Positions 1 through 5,676 of a stretch of 5,676 nucleotides of DNA are shown here, one piece after another. Made by a program: the position numbers and the translations under genes. The notes beneath the pieces are model-generated. The model was not told the DNA's origin. It worked only from the letters and a program-made list of their open reading frames with translations, and ran no database searches. Each line of letters opens with the position of its first letter. Position 1 is the stretch's first letter. Source of the stretch: Thermoplasmata archaeon (GTDB lineage: Archaea; Thermoplasmatota; Thermoplasmata; SG8-5; JAGLSY01); contig JAGLSY010000205.1 in assembly GCA_023135545.1 (NCBI GenBank), positions 1-5,676 of the forward strand. The letters run 5' to 3'.

Positions 1-11
1 GTTTCCATCTC
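1..11. repeat. Left copy of exact 11-bp terminal direct repeat
   Basis: GTTTCCATCTC opens the window and is identical to its last 11 bases (5666-5676). On the minus strand both copies encode GDGN in the same phase. The repeat boundary coincides with the window boundary on both sides, which points to a circular or collapsed-repeat sequence. Confidence 0.85.
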
Positions 12-111
12 CCCAGGCTAAATCATCGAAGACTGTCATTACATCGCCGGTTGCGGTTATCGGGAAGGAAACAAAGACCCAGTCATCAGCAATTGCTCCA
101 TCAAGGTCTAT
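1..111 (-). other. Start of C-terminal 'W-x-VSFP' domain, cut by the window edge
   Basis: Residues 1640-1676 read GAIADDWVFVSFPITATGDV, then an FDDLAWGDGN end. This is the first half of a domain in which a 'W-x-x-V-S-F-P' strand is later echoed by 'GWNLVGFP'. The missing second half is exactly what the fragment at 5676-5240 supplies. The last four residues seen here (GDGN) are the first residues of that fragment. Confidence 0.7.
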
Positions 112-3100
112 GTCATATGGGGGTATGGGGCCAGTGTTAAGCGTGGGGGAAACGCTGGATTGGGTATCTCCGTAATCATATTCCATGGTGAATGTTGGGG
201 ACGGTGAATCCCAGGTTACCTCGGCATTATCAAAGGCCAGCTGTCGCTGTCCCTCATTTTTTTCCAGGTTAGTGTCCCTGAAGGCTAATTTAAGATAATA
301 GGTGGTGTCTGCATTGACCACGCCTGAAACATCTATGTTCACTGCGGCCCATGAACTTGTGGATGTAATGGTTCCGCTAGTCCAGATCTCACTTCCCAGG
401 GTGGGCGCACCAGAGATTGTATCGATGAAAACATAGGCCGCCATATTCCTATCACCAGCGCCTATGTCCAGGCAGCTCCAGTCAAAGTCAAGTGTGGCTG
501 AGGATGGTACCAATCCGGTTGTGAATGCCTGCTCCCAGTATCCTGAATAGGTCTGCTCGCTGGTTCCTCCTGTTGTGGCGGCTGTAAACACGATGTCTGC
601 AGAGCCAGGAGGATTACCAGCCGCACCATTCCAACTCCCTGAAACTGTGCCAGAACCAGTGTCTTCCCACATACTGAATGCCCAGTTTGCCGTGTCTGTG
701 GTAAAGTCCGGGTTCAGGGTTGAACCTGTACCACCACCTCCACCAGATGTCACATCCAGCCATACCTCGACCGTGATAGCATCGCCATCTGCCGCTATGT
801 TGCCGACTAGATTGTCTGTCCATGTGTAGAAGGCACTGGTGTCAGTCACATCCGTATCATCCGCAATGGTCGTATCAAGCAAAGTTGCTCCGGAATATAC
901 CTGTGCGAACAATCTGCCGGTGCACGAAGGATCGGACATGTATCCATATACATCAAAGGTCCAGAGGCCGTCAATACTGTTCGAGGTCAGGTATGTCGAT
1001 GTTGTTGTCCAGGCACCAACAAGAACCGGTCCGGTTCCTGATATGCCTGCCGTGGTCTGGAACTGCGGCAAAATCTCAACTGGCATCATGTTCAGATCAA
1101 AGGGTCCATCCACCTGGAAGAACCATTCATCATCCACGATATTATCGATGGAGAAAGCGGTGAAGGACGAATCATTTCCCTTCTTGTTCGAACTGTCCAA
1201 AGCCTCCACCATTATCTTGTAGTTGACACCATCAGGCACTCCCGCTGCCCAGATATATGTGCTGGACCCGGATGCGTCATTTATCAGGCCGCTGGCTATC
1301 GGACTCCATGTGTTGCCGCCGTCGTCACTGTAGTTGAGGTAAATGAACAGATTATCTAGCAGGTCTTCGGCATCTATCGCGTTCCATGCTATTGTTATGG
1401 TACCGCTTTCGATGATGCCTACGGTATTGGGGTATGTCAATGTCACGTCTGGAGCCATGGTAATATCTAGGATTTCAATGGTTACAAATGCTGGTTCTCC
1501 CCAGTTTCCTTCTGAATCCTGGCCGCGCACCCAAATGGTATGCTCGCCAAAGGACCAACCAGTTGTATCTCCGGTTGCGATAACTCCCTCAGTGGGATTA
1601 TCAAAGGTACCATCATACGGGCTCATCAGTGTTCCTGGCCAGCTCGGAACCGTGCCCTCGCACCATTCTGCCGCGGCTATATCAGAATACCCTGTGCTGA
1701 TGTCATTGATATTGGCTGTTATCTCAATGGGCCAGCCTTGCCCGGCCGGGTTGGGATTAACGCTAACTGCCAATGTTTGTGGCCCCCACACATCTATCTC
1801 ACTTTCCCAGTTAGCCTTGTACACTCTGAGCCAGACATCCATGTTGCCGGTTTCAAGGTCCTTGCTGTAGGAATGGTAGGTTTGATACATGTACTCGCCC
1901 AGTGAATCACCGGACTGGTGGCCCTTGGAATATGAATCCTGTGTAACATTCTGGAATCCCCAGCTTGTGAAACCATCATCGGAAACGGGATTGTCAATGT
2001 TGTGGAAATCAAAGGTCGTTGTCTTTTCCAGGTACTGGGACCAGATATACGTGGTGCCTCCCTCCTCTGTAGCATCGATGTCAAGGATCGGACAAAAGCC
2101 ATAATCCACATCAGAAATGTCAGTACCCAGCGGACCATTGAGCGCGCTCCAGCTGGCACCCAGATCATCCGAATACATTATCCAGCCGTCTCTCTGGGTA
2201 TTAGTCGTACCCACACTCCTGGTGAAGAAACAGTACCATCTATTGCTTGAAGCCCCTTCACTTGTGGCCGTGCCTACCGGGAACATGCAGTTATCTGTTG
2301 TATCCACGATCACTCCTGGGTTCCAGCTTCCATCATAGTAGATGAAGTAAAGATCTCTCTCAAGTTCGACAATGGACCTGTAGTAAAAGTAGACAACAAC
2401 ATTGTCCAGCTTGTCGACAAAAGCATTGGGACGATAGTACATATTGCCATCTGCTGGCGATATCTGGATAAATCCTCCCCAGGTGGCTCCTCCGTCCGTG
2501 GATGTCTTGGCAAAGGTGCCGAAACCCGCGAAACTGCCTCCCAGGTAATAGATGCTTTCAATGATCATGATGACCTCGTCCGTGGATTCCCTACAGCATA
2601 CCATTGTGTCCCTCCAGTCATCGTCATATGCTGGATTGTCTGAGTTGCTGGCTGCCTTCACAGGGTTCCATGTTGTGTACGGGGGGTCTGCCCATGCGCT
2701 GTATGCCCAATACCCACCCCAATCTGTGAAGTCTGAAGGGTCCCAGCCATGCCATGAAATGAAAACCCTGTCCTGGTATGTTCCACCGGGCATGTGGGTA
2801 ATCCTTATGTCCTCGGGGACATCCGCCTGGGTGCTCACCTGGGAATGGGTCCATGTTGCAGTTCCAGTGGTCAGGTCATCAGTGGTGTGGGAGACAAAGA
2901 CCCTGTTACCATTGTCCTTTCCTTCCTCAGAAGCGTAGGCTATCAGTGTACAGTCGACACCAGTGGCATTGGTGAAGGCGATCACGGATGGGTTGGATTG
3001 CGACATCTTGCTGTCAGTTACCTGGTAGGCGAGTGGAAGCCCCGAGCCAATTATGTCAACTGTTATGGTGATGCTATCTCTGATGGCAGGTATTGTTATA

Positions 3101-5028
3101 TCAAAGAGGGATTCGGCGGTTATTGTGAACTGATGGATGCCTATTGCAGCGGTTGGGGAGGCGGTTATCTGGGCTATAACGTTTTTTTCTGTATTGGAAT
3201 CCATACCCATCGGGCTGGTATCCGAATAGGTGACTGTTAGGTCCGCATCCGCGTCATCCGAGAACTGGATACTATCAGGTTCCGTTCCGAAATTCAATAT
3301 GTCCAGTGGAAATGCAAGAGTTCCACCCTGGGAGCATTCCATGGTTGTCGGATTGTCGATATTAAGTTGCACATGGTAATCTTCTTGAACTCCGGTGTCC
3401 GCGCCCCACACAACAGCAAAATTCGGTGCATCTGGTGTACTGTCGCTTCTTATGGTCACAGTCCACTGGCCTACCTCAGGTTTCTCGACAAAAACGGCTT
3501 CCACATTATTGATGTCATCATCATTGTCGTCATCTGTATCATAATCAAATCCGTACGGTGCAGCGGTCGGGCTCCCTAGACTATCCCAGAATGCCGCATC
3601 CGGATCTGGATGTGACCAATCATCATTGTCTCCAACCTGGTCAAAGCAGTTTCCCTTATACACAATACCACTGGGTGAGACAACTTCCAGCTCGTAATCA
3701 TTGCTCATGGAGTTTCCAGCTGGCATATCCCAGCACACCATCACCTTCAAGGGCACGCGGTCAGATTCAATGTAGGTGTTTGCTCCACCATCCACAGAAA
3801 TATCCCATGTCTGGCCTGTTGCAAGATTGCCCTCGGCCCACTGATTGGTCCTTGGTGCGTCAGGGCATATCGAGTTCTTGACATTCACACGGCCCCATCC
3901 ATCCTGATAGCTAGGGTAACCATAACCTACGTCTTCCGCACCGTTTAGCATGATAGCCTTCACAAGGACGGCATTCGGGTCTCCCATCCCCTCCACATCA
4001 ATGAGATATTGCCTTATCAATGATGCGGAGCCAGCAACAAAGCTTAACTTGATGCCTGAGGCGGTCGTTTTTGAATAATCTGAAGTGAGGGTATTGTAAT
4101 AGTTATAGCCAGGAATGTCATTGATAGCATCTCCAGAGTCTAGAGAGGATTTCGTGGATATGACATTGGTGGCTGGTGCGGCAATGTCTGGTTTTATCCT
4201 CCCAGTTATCATCGGGCCTCTTGAGGTGCCCTCCCACAGAGTATTGGGATCATCGGATAAGCTGGCATATTCCGGATGATAGCCCTCGGAGCCGCCCACA
4301 GACAGCCCGCACCAGGAATTGCCCCCACCACTGATCGACAATGGCCTGGGTCCTTCATAGCCCGTTGGGAAGATCATCAATGTTGTTGGATTGGCATTCA
4401 TCGTGGAATCTGTTGTTTGGGAATTTGAATCATAATCTGCTGCTGGTGTGCCTGCTGGCCCCCATGGATTTGCGATAACCCTCGCGCCGCTGGCGATCAT
4501 CGCGTCCCAGTCACCAGTGCCAAAATCAGCTCCGGCTATAAGCTCTCCCTGTGGACACATGCCAGCATAACCATTGTAATAGTTGTCACCAGTTGGTAAT
4601 CCTTCGACGGTCTCATAGCAGAAGCCGTTTCCTATCATGGCCCCGGCATAGAAGGTTGGGGCATAATAAGCAATTGAGCCTATCTGGGTAACTCTGGCCC
4701 CTGCTCCATCTCTAAGGTCCGGGTGGTTGACATCAATCATCCCGCCAGTCAATCCCATTATTTGGCCAGTGCCTAGAAGGAATGTTCCAAGGCCATTGTT
4801 TTCCGGGTACCATACATCCTCCAGCTCCATGGATTGCCTGCTCATATCATTGGCCGGAACAGGTCCGGGATTGGCCCCTGCCATGATTGGGTCCTCAATT
4901 CCATATTCCAAACCGCCGATCAGCCCGGCATTAAGTGATGTTATCATGAATAAAGCAATGATAATAACAGATATTCTGTTGAAATTCATTTTGCCAAGTC
5001 CACTTCTCTTCTCTTCCCTATCCTTCAT
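1..5028 (-). CDS. Giant secreted multidomain protein with catalytically dead subtilase domain (3' end runs off the window)
   Basis: The frame is open for 1676 codons with no stop before the left edge. The ATG at 5028 is chosen because GGAGGAG lies 6-8 nt upstream; an in-frame ATG at 5043 overlaps that site, and Met14 (4989) has a poorer one. Residues 1-34 look like a Sec signal peptide: charged start, hydrophobic core from about Ile19 to Ile29, likely cleavage after LNA34. Order of parts: pseudo-subtilase 77-390, jelly roll 397-546, Ig/CARDB-like 557-676, propeller-like 677-1076, Ig-like 1082-1186, FN3-like 1188-1297, beta-sandwich 1300-1427, Gly5 linker 1429-1433, CBM-like 1436-1611, start of a C-terminal domain from 1640. 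No transmembrane segment follows the signal peptide, so secretion or surface attachment is inferred. The role is unknown; binding or adhesion is likelier than proteolysis because all catalytic residues are missing. The gene stands alone behind its own promoter. If the window is circular, it continues into 5665-5240, giving about 1817 residues. Confidence 0.95.
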   Translation of the reverse strand, partial: MKDREEKRSGLGKMNFNRISVIIIALFMITSLNAGLIGGLEYGIEDPIMAGANPGPVPANDMSRQSMELEDVWYPENNGLGTFLLGTGQIMGLTGGMIDVNHPDLRDGAGARVTQIGSIAYYAPTFYAGAMIGNGFCYETVEGLPTGDNYYNGYAGMCPQGELIAGADFGTGDWDAMIASGARVIANPWGPAGTPAADYDSNSQTTDSTMNANPTTLMIFPTGYEGPRPLSISGGGNSWCGLSVGGSEGYHPEYASLSDDPNTLWEGTSRGPMITGRIKPDIAAPATNVISTKSSLDSGDAINDIPGYNYYNTLTSDYSKTTASGIKLSFVAGSASLIRQYLIDVEGMGDPNAVLVKAIMLNGAEDVGYGYPSYQDGWGRVNVKNSICPDAPRTNQWAEGNLATGQTWDISVDGGANTYIESDRVPLKVMVCWDMPAGNSMSNDYELEVVSPSGIVYKGNCFDQVGDNDDWSHPDPDAAFWDSLGSPTAAPYGFDYDTDDDNDDDINNVEAVFVEKPEVGQWTVTIRSDSTPDAPNFAVVWGADTGVQEDYHVQLNIDNPTTMECSQGGTLAFPLDILNFGTEPDSIQFSDDADADLTVTYSDTSPMGMDSNTEKNVIAQITASPTAAIGIHQFTITAESLFDITIPAIRDSITITVDIIGSGLPLAYQVTDSKMSQSNPSVIAFTNATGVDCTLIAYASEEGKDNGNRVFVSHTTDDLTTGTATWTHSQVSTQADVPEDIRITHMPGGTYQDRVFISWHGWDPSDFTDWGGYWAYSAWADPPYTTWNPVKAASNSDNPAYDDDWRDTMVCCRESTDEVIMIIESIYYLGGSFAGFGTFAKTSTDGGATWGGFIQISPADGNMYYRPNAFVDKLDNVVVYFYYRSIVELERDLYFIYYDGSWNPGVIVDTTDNCMFPVGTATSEGASSNRWYCFFTRSVGTTNTQRDGWIMYSDDLGASWSALNGPLGTDISDVDYGFCPILDIDATEEGGTTYIWSQYLEKTTTFDFHNIDNPVSDDGFTSWGFQNVTQDSYSKGHQSGDSLGEYMYQTYHSYSKDLETGNMDVWLRVYKANWESEIDVWGPQTLAVSVNPNPAGQGWPIEITANINDISTGYSDIAAAEWCEGTVPSWPGTLMSPYDGTFDNPTEGVIATGDTTGWSFGEHTIWVRGQDSEGNWGEPAFVTIEILDITMAPDVTLTYPNTVGIIESGTITIAWNAIDAEDLLDNLFIYLNYSDDGGNTWSPIASGLINDASGSSTYIWAAGVPDGVNYKIMVEALDSSNKKGNDSSFTAFSIDNIVDDEWFFQVDGPFDLNMMPVEILPQFQTTAGISGTGPVLVGAWTTTSTYLTSNSIDGLWTFDVYGYMSDPSCTGRLFAQVYSGATLLDTTIADDTDVTDTSAFYTWTDNLVGNIAADGDAITVEVWLDVTSGGGGGTGSTLNPDFTTDTANWAFSMWEDTGSGTVSGSWNGAAGNPPGSADIVFTAATTGGTSEQTYSGYWEQAFTTGLVPSSATLDFDWSCLDIGAGDRNMAAYVFIDTISGAPTLGSEIWTSGTITSTSSWAAVNIDVSGVVNADTTYYLKLAFRDTNLEKNEGQRQLAFDNAEVTWDSPSPTFTMEYDYGDTQSSVSPTLNTGPIPPYDIDLDGAIADDWVFVSFPITATGDVMTVFDDLAWGDGN
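196..723 (-). other. Domain: CBM/MAM-like jelly roll
   Basis: Residues 1436-1611 begin STLNPDFTTDTANWAFSMWE and include GSWNGAAGNPPGSADIVFTA (1464-1483), ATLDFDWSCLD (1510-1520), TYYLKLAFRDTN (1576-1587) and the final QLAFDNAEVTW (1596-1606). An opening 'N-x-x-F-x-x-x-x-x-x-W' and a closing 'x-x-D-N-V/A-x-V' strand are typical of carbohydrate-binding or MAM-type jelly rolls, where the late Asp often ligates calcium. This supports a surface-binding role, but the ligand is unknown. A hydrophilic Pro/Ser-rich linker (about 1607-1639) follows. Confidence 0.55.
748..1131 (-). other. Domain: beta-sandwich of unknown family followed by Gly5 linker
   Basis: Residues 1300-1427 open with DEWFFQVDGPFDLNMMP, run through GLWTFDVYGYMSDP (1354-1367) and RLFAQVYSGATLLDTTIADD (1372-1391), and close with ITVEVWLDVTS. 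The pattern of short strands suggests a beta-sandwich. I do not recognise a named family. Five glycines (1429-1433) follow at once and form a flexible linker to the next domain. Confidence 0.45.
1138..1467 (-). other. Domain: FN3/Ig-like module carrying a perfect Asp-box
   Basis: Residues 1188-1297 start with APDVTLTYPN and contain GTITIAWNAIDAEDL, NLFIYLNYSDDGGNTWSPI, an IWAAGVPDGVNYKIMVEA stretch and a final FSIDN. The order of strands is that of FN3-type modules used as linkers in secreted proteins. SDDGGNTW (1234-1241) is a textbook Asp-box, here in a single small module outside the propeller. Whether it makes the module sugar-binding cannot be told from sequence. Confidence 0.6.
1471..1785 (-). 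other. Domain: Ig-like module ending in HTIWVRGQDSEGNWG
   Basis: Residues 1082-1186 begin TLAVSVNPNPAGQGWPIEIT and close with GWSFGEHTIWVRGQDSEGNW followed by a short strand, AFVTIEIL. This is the usual 'G-x-H-x-I-x-V-R-G-x-D-x-x-G-N-W' ending of Ig/PKD-like repeats in secreted archaeal and bacterial proteins. No catalytic residues are evident. It probably acts as a stalk or spacer. Assignment rests on this motif and on the beta-rich pattern. Confidence 0.6.
1801..3000 (-). other. Domain: sialidase/BNR-like beta-propeller region with Asp-boxes
   Basis: Residues 677-1076, about 400 long, have the size and texture of a six-bladed sialidase-type propeller. Two clear Asp-boxes (S-x-D-x-G-x-T/S-W) are STDGGATW (843-850) and SDDLGASW (953-960). 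Degenerate ones are seen at TTDDLTTGTATW (715-726) and SDDGFTSW (1016-1023). The region opens with SQSNPSVIAFTNATG (676-690), similar to blade starts in BNR-repeat proteins. Asp-boxes are structural turns and do not prove glycosidase activity; I could not identify the arginine triad or the Tyr/Glu nucleophile pair of true sialidases. A carbohydrate- or protein-binding propeller is the cautious reading. Cys811-Cys812 form an unusual adjacent pair within it. Confidence 0.65.
3001..3360 (-). other. Domain: Ig/CARDB- or NEW3-like beta-sandwich
   Basis: Residues 557-676 alternate hydrophobic and polar positions as in a secreted beta-sandwich. The stretch GGTLAFPLDILNFGTEPD (570-587) resembles the strand-turn pattern of CARDB/NEW3 domains, where a 'V-x-N-x-G' turn follows the first strands. 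QFTITAES (633-640) and SITITVDI (652-659) look like the closing strands. No catalytic motif is visible. It probably serves as a spacer or binding module between the protease-like unit and the propeller. Family assignment is by pattern only. Confidence 0.5.
3391..3840 (-). other. Domain: C-terminal jelly roll of KP-43-type subtilases, with acidic insert
   Basis: Residues 397-546 match the beta-barrel that follows the protease in KP-43-like enzymes: VPLKVMVCWDMP (425-436), then NDYELEVVSPSGIVYKGN (443-460), then NNVEAVFVEKPEVGQWTV (507-524). In active relatives the same places read approximately PLKISLVW, VNDLDLVITAPNGT and NNVENVFI (from memory). Just before NNVE lies DTDDDNDDDI (497-506), an acidic tract that may bind calcium. 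Retention of this domain shows that the whole protease-plus-barrel unit was kept although the active site is gone. Confidence 0.8.
3859..4800 (-). other. Domain: subtilase (peptidase S8, KP-43-like) fold lacking all catalytic residues
   Basis: This covers residues 77-390 of the giant protein. The family landmarks are in the correct order: TGQIMGLTGGMIDVNHPDL (87-105), APTFYAGAMIGNG (123-135), GMCPQGEL (156-163), SGARVIANPWG (180-190), MIFPTGYEG (218-226), TSRGP then GRIKPDIAAPAT (268-287), FVAGSASLIRQYL (330-342), KAIMLNGA (357-364) and DGWGRVNV (376-383). Against the family patterns DTG, HGTH, AAGNxG and GTSMATP, catalytic Asp is Gly95, His is Ala123, oxyanion Asn is Tyr224 and Ser is Gly325. 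The second His of HGTH is Phe126. The S8 fold assignment is firm. The closest type, alkaline protease KP-43, is judged by remembered motifs and by the fused jelly roll that follows. The domain should be unable to cleave peptides. Confidence 0.9.
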
Positions 5029-5034
5029 GTTTCT

Positions 5035-5041
5035 CTCCTCC
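5035..5041 (-). promoter_or_regulatory. Ribosome binding site of the giant gene
   Basis: GGAGGAG on the minus strand sits 6 nt before the ATG at 5028 (8 nt counted from the GGAGG core). It decides the start: an in-frame ATG at 5043 would have its own first codons inside this site and has no comparable site upstream. Confidence 0.85.
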
Positions 5042-5104
5042 ATTGACCCATTTTTTTCTATTATCATAAACGATCTAAGTTATCTTTATTAATTATTTTT
5101 GACA

Positions 5105-5119
5105 TATTTATACTTATTT
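5105..5119 (-). promoter_or_regulatory. TATA-like box with BRE-like stretch for the giant gene
   Basis: On the minus strand AAATAAG (5119-5113) directly precedes TATAAATA (5112-5105), the arrangement of an archaeal BRE and TATA box. Transcription would start about 25 nt further on, near 5080-5085, leaving a leader of about 55 nt that contains the Shine-Dalgarno sequence. No convincing bacterial -35/-10 pair with normal spacing is visible. The region is strongly A+T-rich compared with the coding sequence. Confidence 0.6.
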
Positions 5120-5197
5120 GACAGATAACCATCTTACACACCAACAAACCAGCATTAGAATATGATTTAATCAATGAAAATTCAAAAATGTAAAAGG

Positions 5198-5220
5198 AGG
5201 GAAGGCTGACCGCCTTCCCT
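5198..5220 (-). terminator. Hairpin terminator after the right-hand coding piece
   Basis: On the minus strand AGGGAAGGC and GCCTTCCCT form a perfect 9-bp stem with a 5-nt loop (GGTCA). It lies 19 nt after the TAG and is followed by CCTTTTACATTTTTG and further T-rich sequence. This resembles an intrinsic terminator; the T tracts alone would also suit archaeal termination. If the window is a closed cycle, it ends the transcript of the giant gene. Confidence 0.75.
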
Positions 5221-5239
5221 ATTATGCTTTTTCACCTGC

Positions 5240-5676
5240 CTATGGGATTATCCAATCATAGGCTGCAGTGGCATATACCCAGTATGCATCCCCTCTCATG
5301 AACATGTCGCCATCCGGCATGAGCTCTATGTCATAGGCCGCGGCATCGTTGTACCTCTCAATTCTGGTTACCAGGCCGACCGAATCGGTTTTCAGGTCTC
5401 CCACTGTATATCCTTCGACCTGTGATGGGAAGCCCACCAGGTTCCAGCCGGCCACCAGGTTGATGGTGGTTCCAGAAGGCTCAAATCCCCAGCCAACGCT
5501 TAGGTTATCATCCCCTGCAGGCTGATTGTCCGTGATATGTACCCAGAATCCCATGCCATTGTCCACCATCGGCATGTCCTGGGTTCCAGAATAGTTCTTA
5601 TTATAAGATTTCCAATGGTCTGCCCCATCACTTGCATTGTACCACATGATTATGTCCCATTCGGTGTTTCCATCTC
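5240..5676 (-). CDS. C-terminal end of a secreted protein with 'GWNLVGFP' domain (5' end outside the window)
   Basis: This frame is open from the right edge and ends with TAG at 5242-5240. The apparent ATG at 5647 is only an internal Met: coding continues upstream as DGNTEWDII with no ribosome site. The sequence contains IIMWYNASDGADHWKSYN, GMGFWVHI, NLVAGWNLVGFP, GDAYWVYATAAYDWIIP and no transmembrane segment. The alternation of W/Y-rich strands and the 'GWNLVGFP' motif mark a C-terminal domain that I associate with large exported proteins of euryarchaea; its exact role is unknown. It is followed at 20 nt by a hairpin terminator. By phase and by domain content it most simply is the missing end of the giant gene (codons after 1676), joined through the 11-bp terminal repeat. 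The other reading is an upstream paralogue with the same C-terminal domain. Confidence 0.85.
   Translation of the reverse strand, partial: DGNTEWDIIMWYNASDGADHWKSYNKNYSGTQDMPMVDNGMGFWVHITDNQPAGDDNLSVGWGFEPSGTTINLVAGWNLVGFPSQVEGYTVGDLKTDSVGLVTRIERYNDAAAYDIELMPDGDMFMRGDAYWVYATAAYDWIIP
5666..5676. repeat. Right copy of exact 11-bp terminal direct repeat
   Basis: Identical to bases 1-11. Overlaying the two copies gives a 5665-bp cycle in which the codon AAC (Asn1676 of the giant gene, 3-1) is followed directly by ACC (Thr, 5665-5663), keeping the reading frame open. Confidence 0.85.

Noticed and set aside
1343..1870. 175-residue plus-strand frame
   Set aside because: It is antisense to the continuous giant minus-strand frame, has low-complexity Ser/Pro/Val composition, and has no domain pattern or ribosome site.
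2794..3240. 148-residue plus-strand frame rich in Gly and Tyr
   Set aside because: Antisense shadow of the Ig-like and propeller coding region; its composition mirrors the codons of the minus strand.
4219..4236. GTSRGP (267-272) as the catalytic Ser motif GTS of the subtilase
   Set aside because: It is followed by RGP and then GRIKPD, so it is the structural SSRGP motif. The true catalytic Ser position comes about 57 residues later and holds Gly325.
4720..4734. Asp99 or His102 in IDVNHPDL as the catalytic Asp/His
   Set aside because: Aligned on NHPDL, Asp99 is the second Asp of DTGxD and His102 is the non-catalytic His; the catalytic Asp position is Gly95.
4727..5092. 121-residue plus-strand frame with a hydrophobic, membrane-like C-terminus
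   Set aside because: The hydrophobic stretch is the antisense of the signal peptide codons and the A+T-rich leader; there is no promoter or ribosome site for it.
5118..5165. Plus-strand TTGACA with TATGAT as a bacterial promoter
   Set aside because: The spacing is far too long for a -35/-10 pair and there is no plus-strand gene downstream.
5163..5173. Small palindrome TGATTTAATCA as an operator
   Set aside because: Only 5-bp arms in A+T-rich DNA, far upstream of the TATA-like box; expected by chance.

Overview
The window reads as archaeal DNA, most likely from an uncultured euryarchaeal lineage of Thermoplasmatota type. This rests on a TATA-like box with an A-rich BRE-like stretch, arginine encoded mostly by AGG/AGA, frequent ATA isoleucine codons, and a C-terminal 'GWNLVGFP' module that I associate from memory with secreted proteins of these archaea. 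The phylum is an inference; the secreted, multidomain nature of the product is seen directly.

Layout. All real coding sequence is on the minus strand. One giant frame starts at 5028 and stays open for 1676 codons to the left edge at position 1. A second piece, 5676 to 5240, is the C-terminal end of a gene whose start is not in the window. The 211 bp between them (5029-5239) hold a hairpin terminator for the right-hand piece (5198-5220), a TATA-like promoter (5105-5119) and a strong Shine-Dalgarno sequence (5035-5041) for the giant gene. The long plus-strand frames are antisense shadows.

The giant gene encodes a secreted protein: signal peptide, a complete KP-43-like subtilase (S8) fold, its jelly-roll partner, an Ig/CARDB-like domain, a sialidase-like beta-propeller region with Asp-boxes, two Ig/FN3-like domains, a beta-sandwich, a Gly5 linker, a CBM-like jelly roll, and the beginning of a C-terminal 'W-x-VSFP' domain. 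The striking point is that every catalytic position of the subtilase is replaced (Asp to Gly95, His to Ala123, oxyanion Asn to Tyr224, Ser to Gly325), while the structural motifs around them are kept. No subtilase-type propeptide is visible. It looks like a conserved pseudoprotease used as a scaffold or binding module.

The first 11 bases of the window equal the last 11 exactly. Joining the ends across this overlap continues the giant frame, in phase, into the right-hand fragment and completes one C-terminal domain (GDGN + TEWDIIMW). The window is therefore best read as a closed 5665-bp cycle carrying one complete gene of about 1817 residues. That could be a circular contig, a collapsed tandem duplication or, less likely, a real small circle, since no replication gene is present. 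The alternative is two adjacent paralogues sharing this C-terminal domain.
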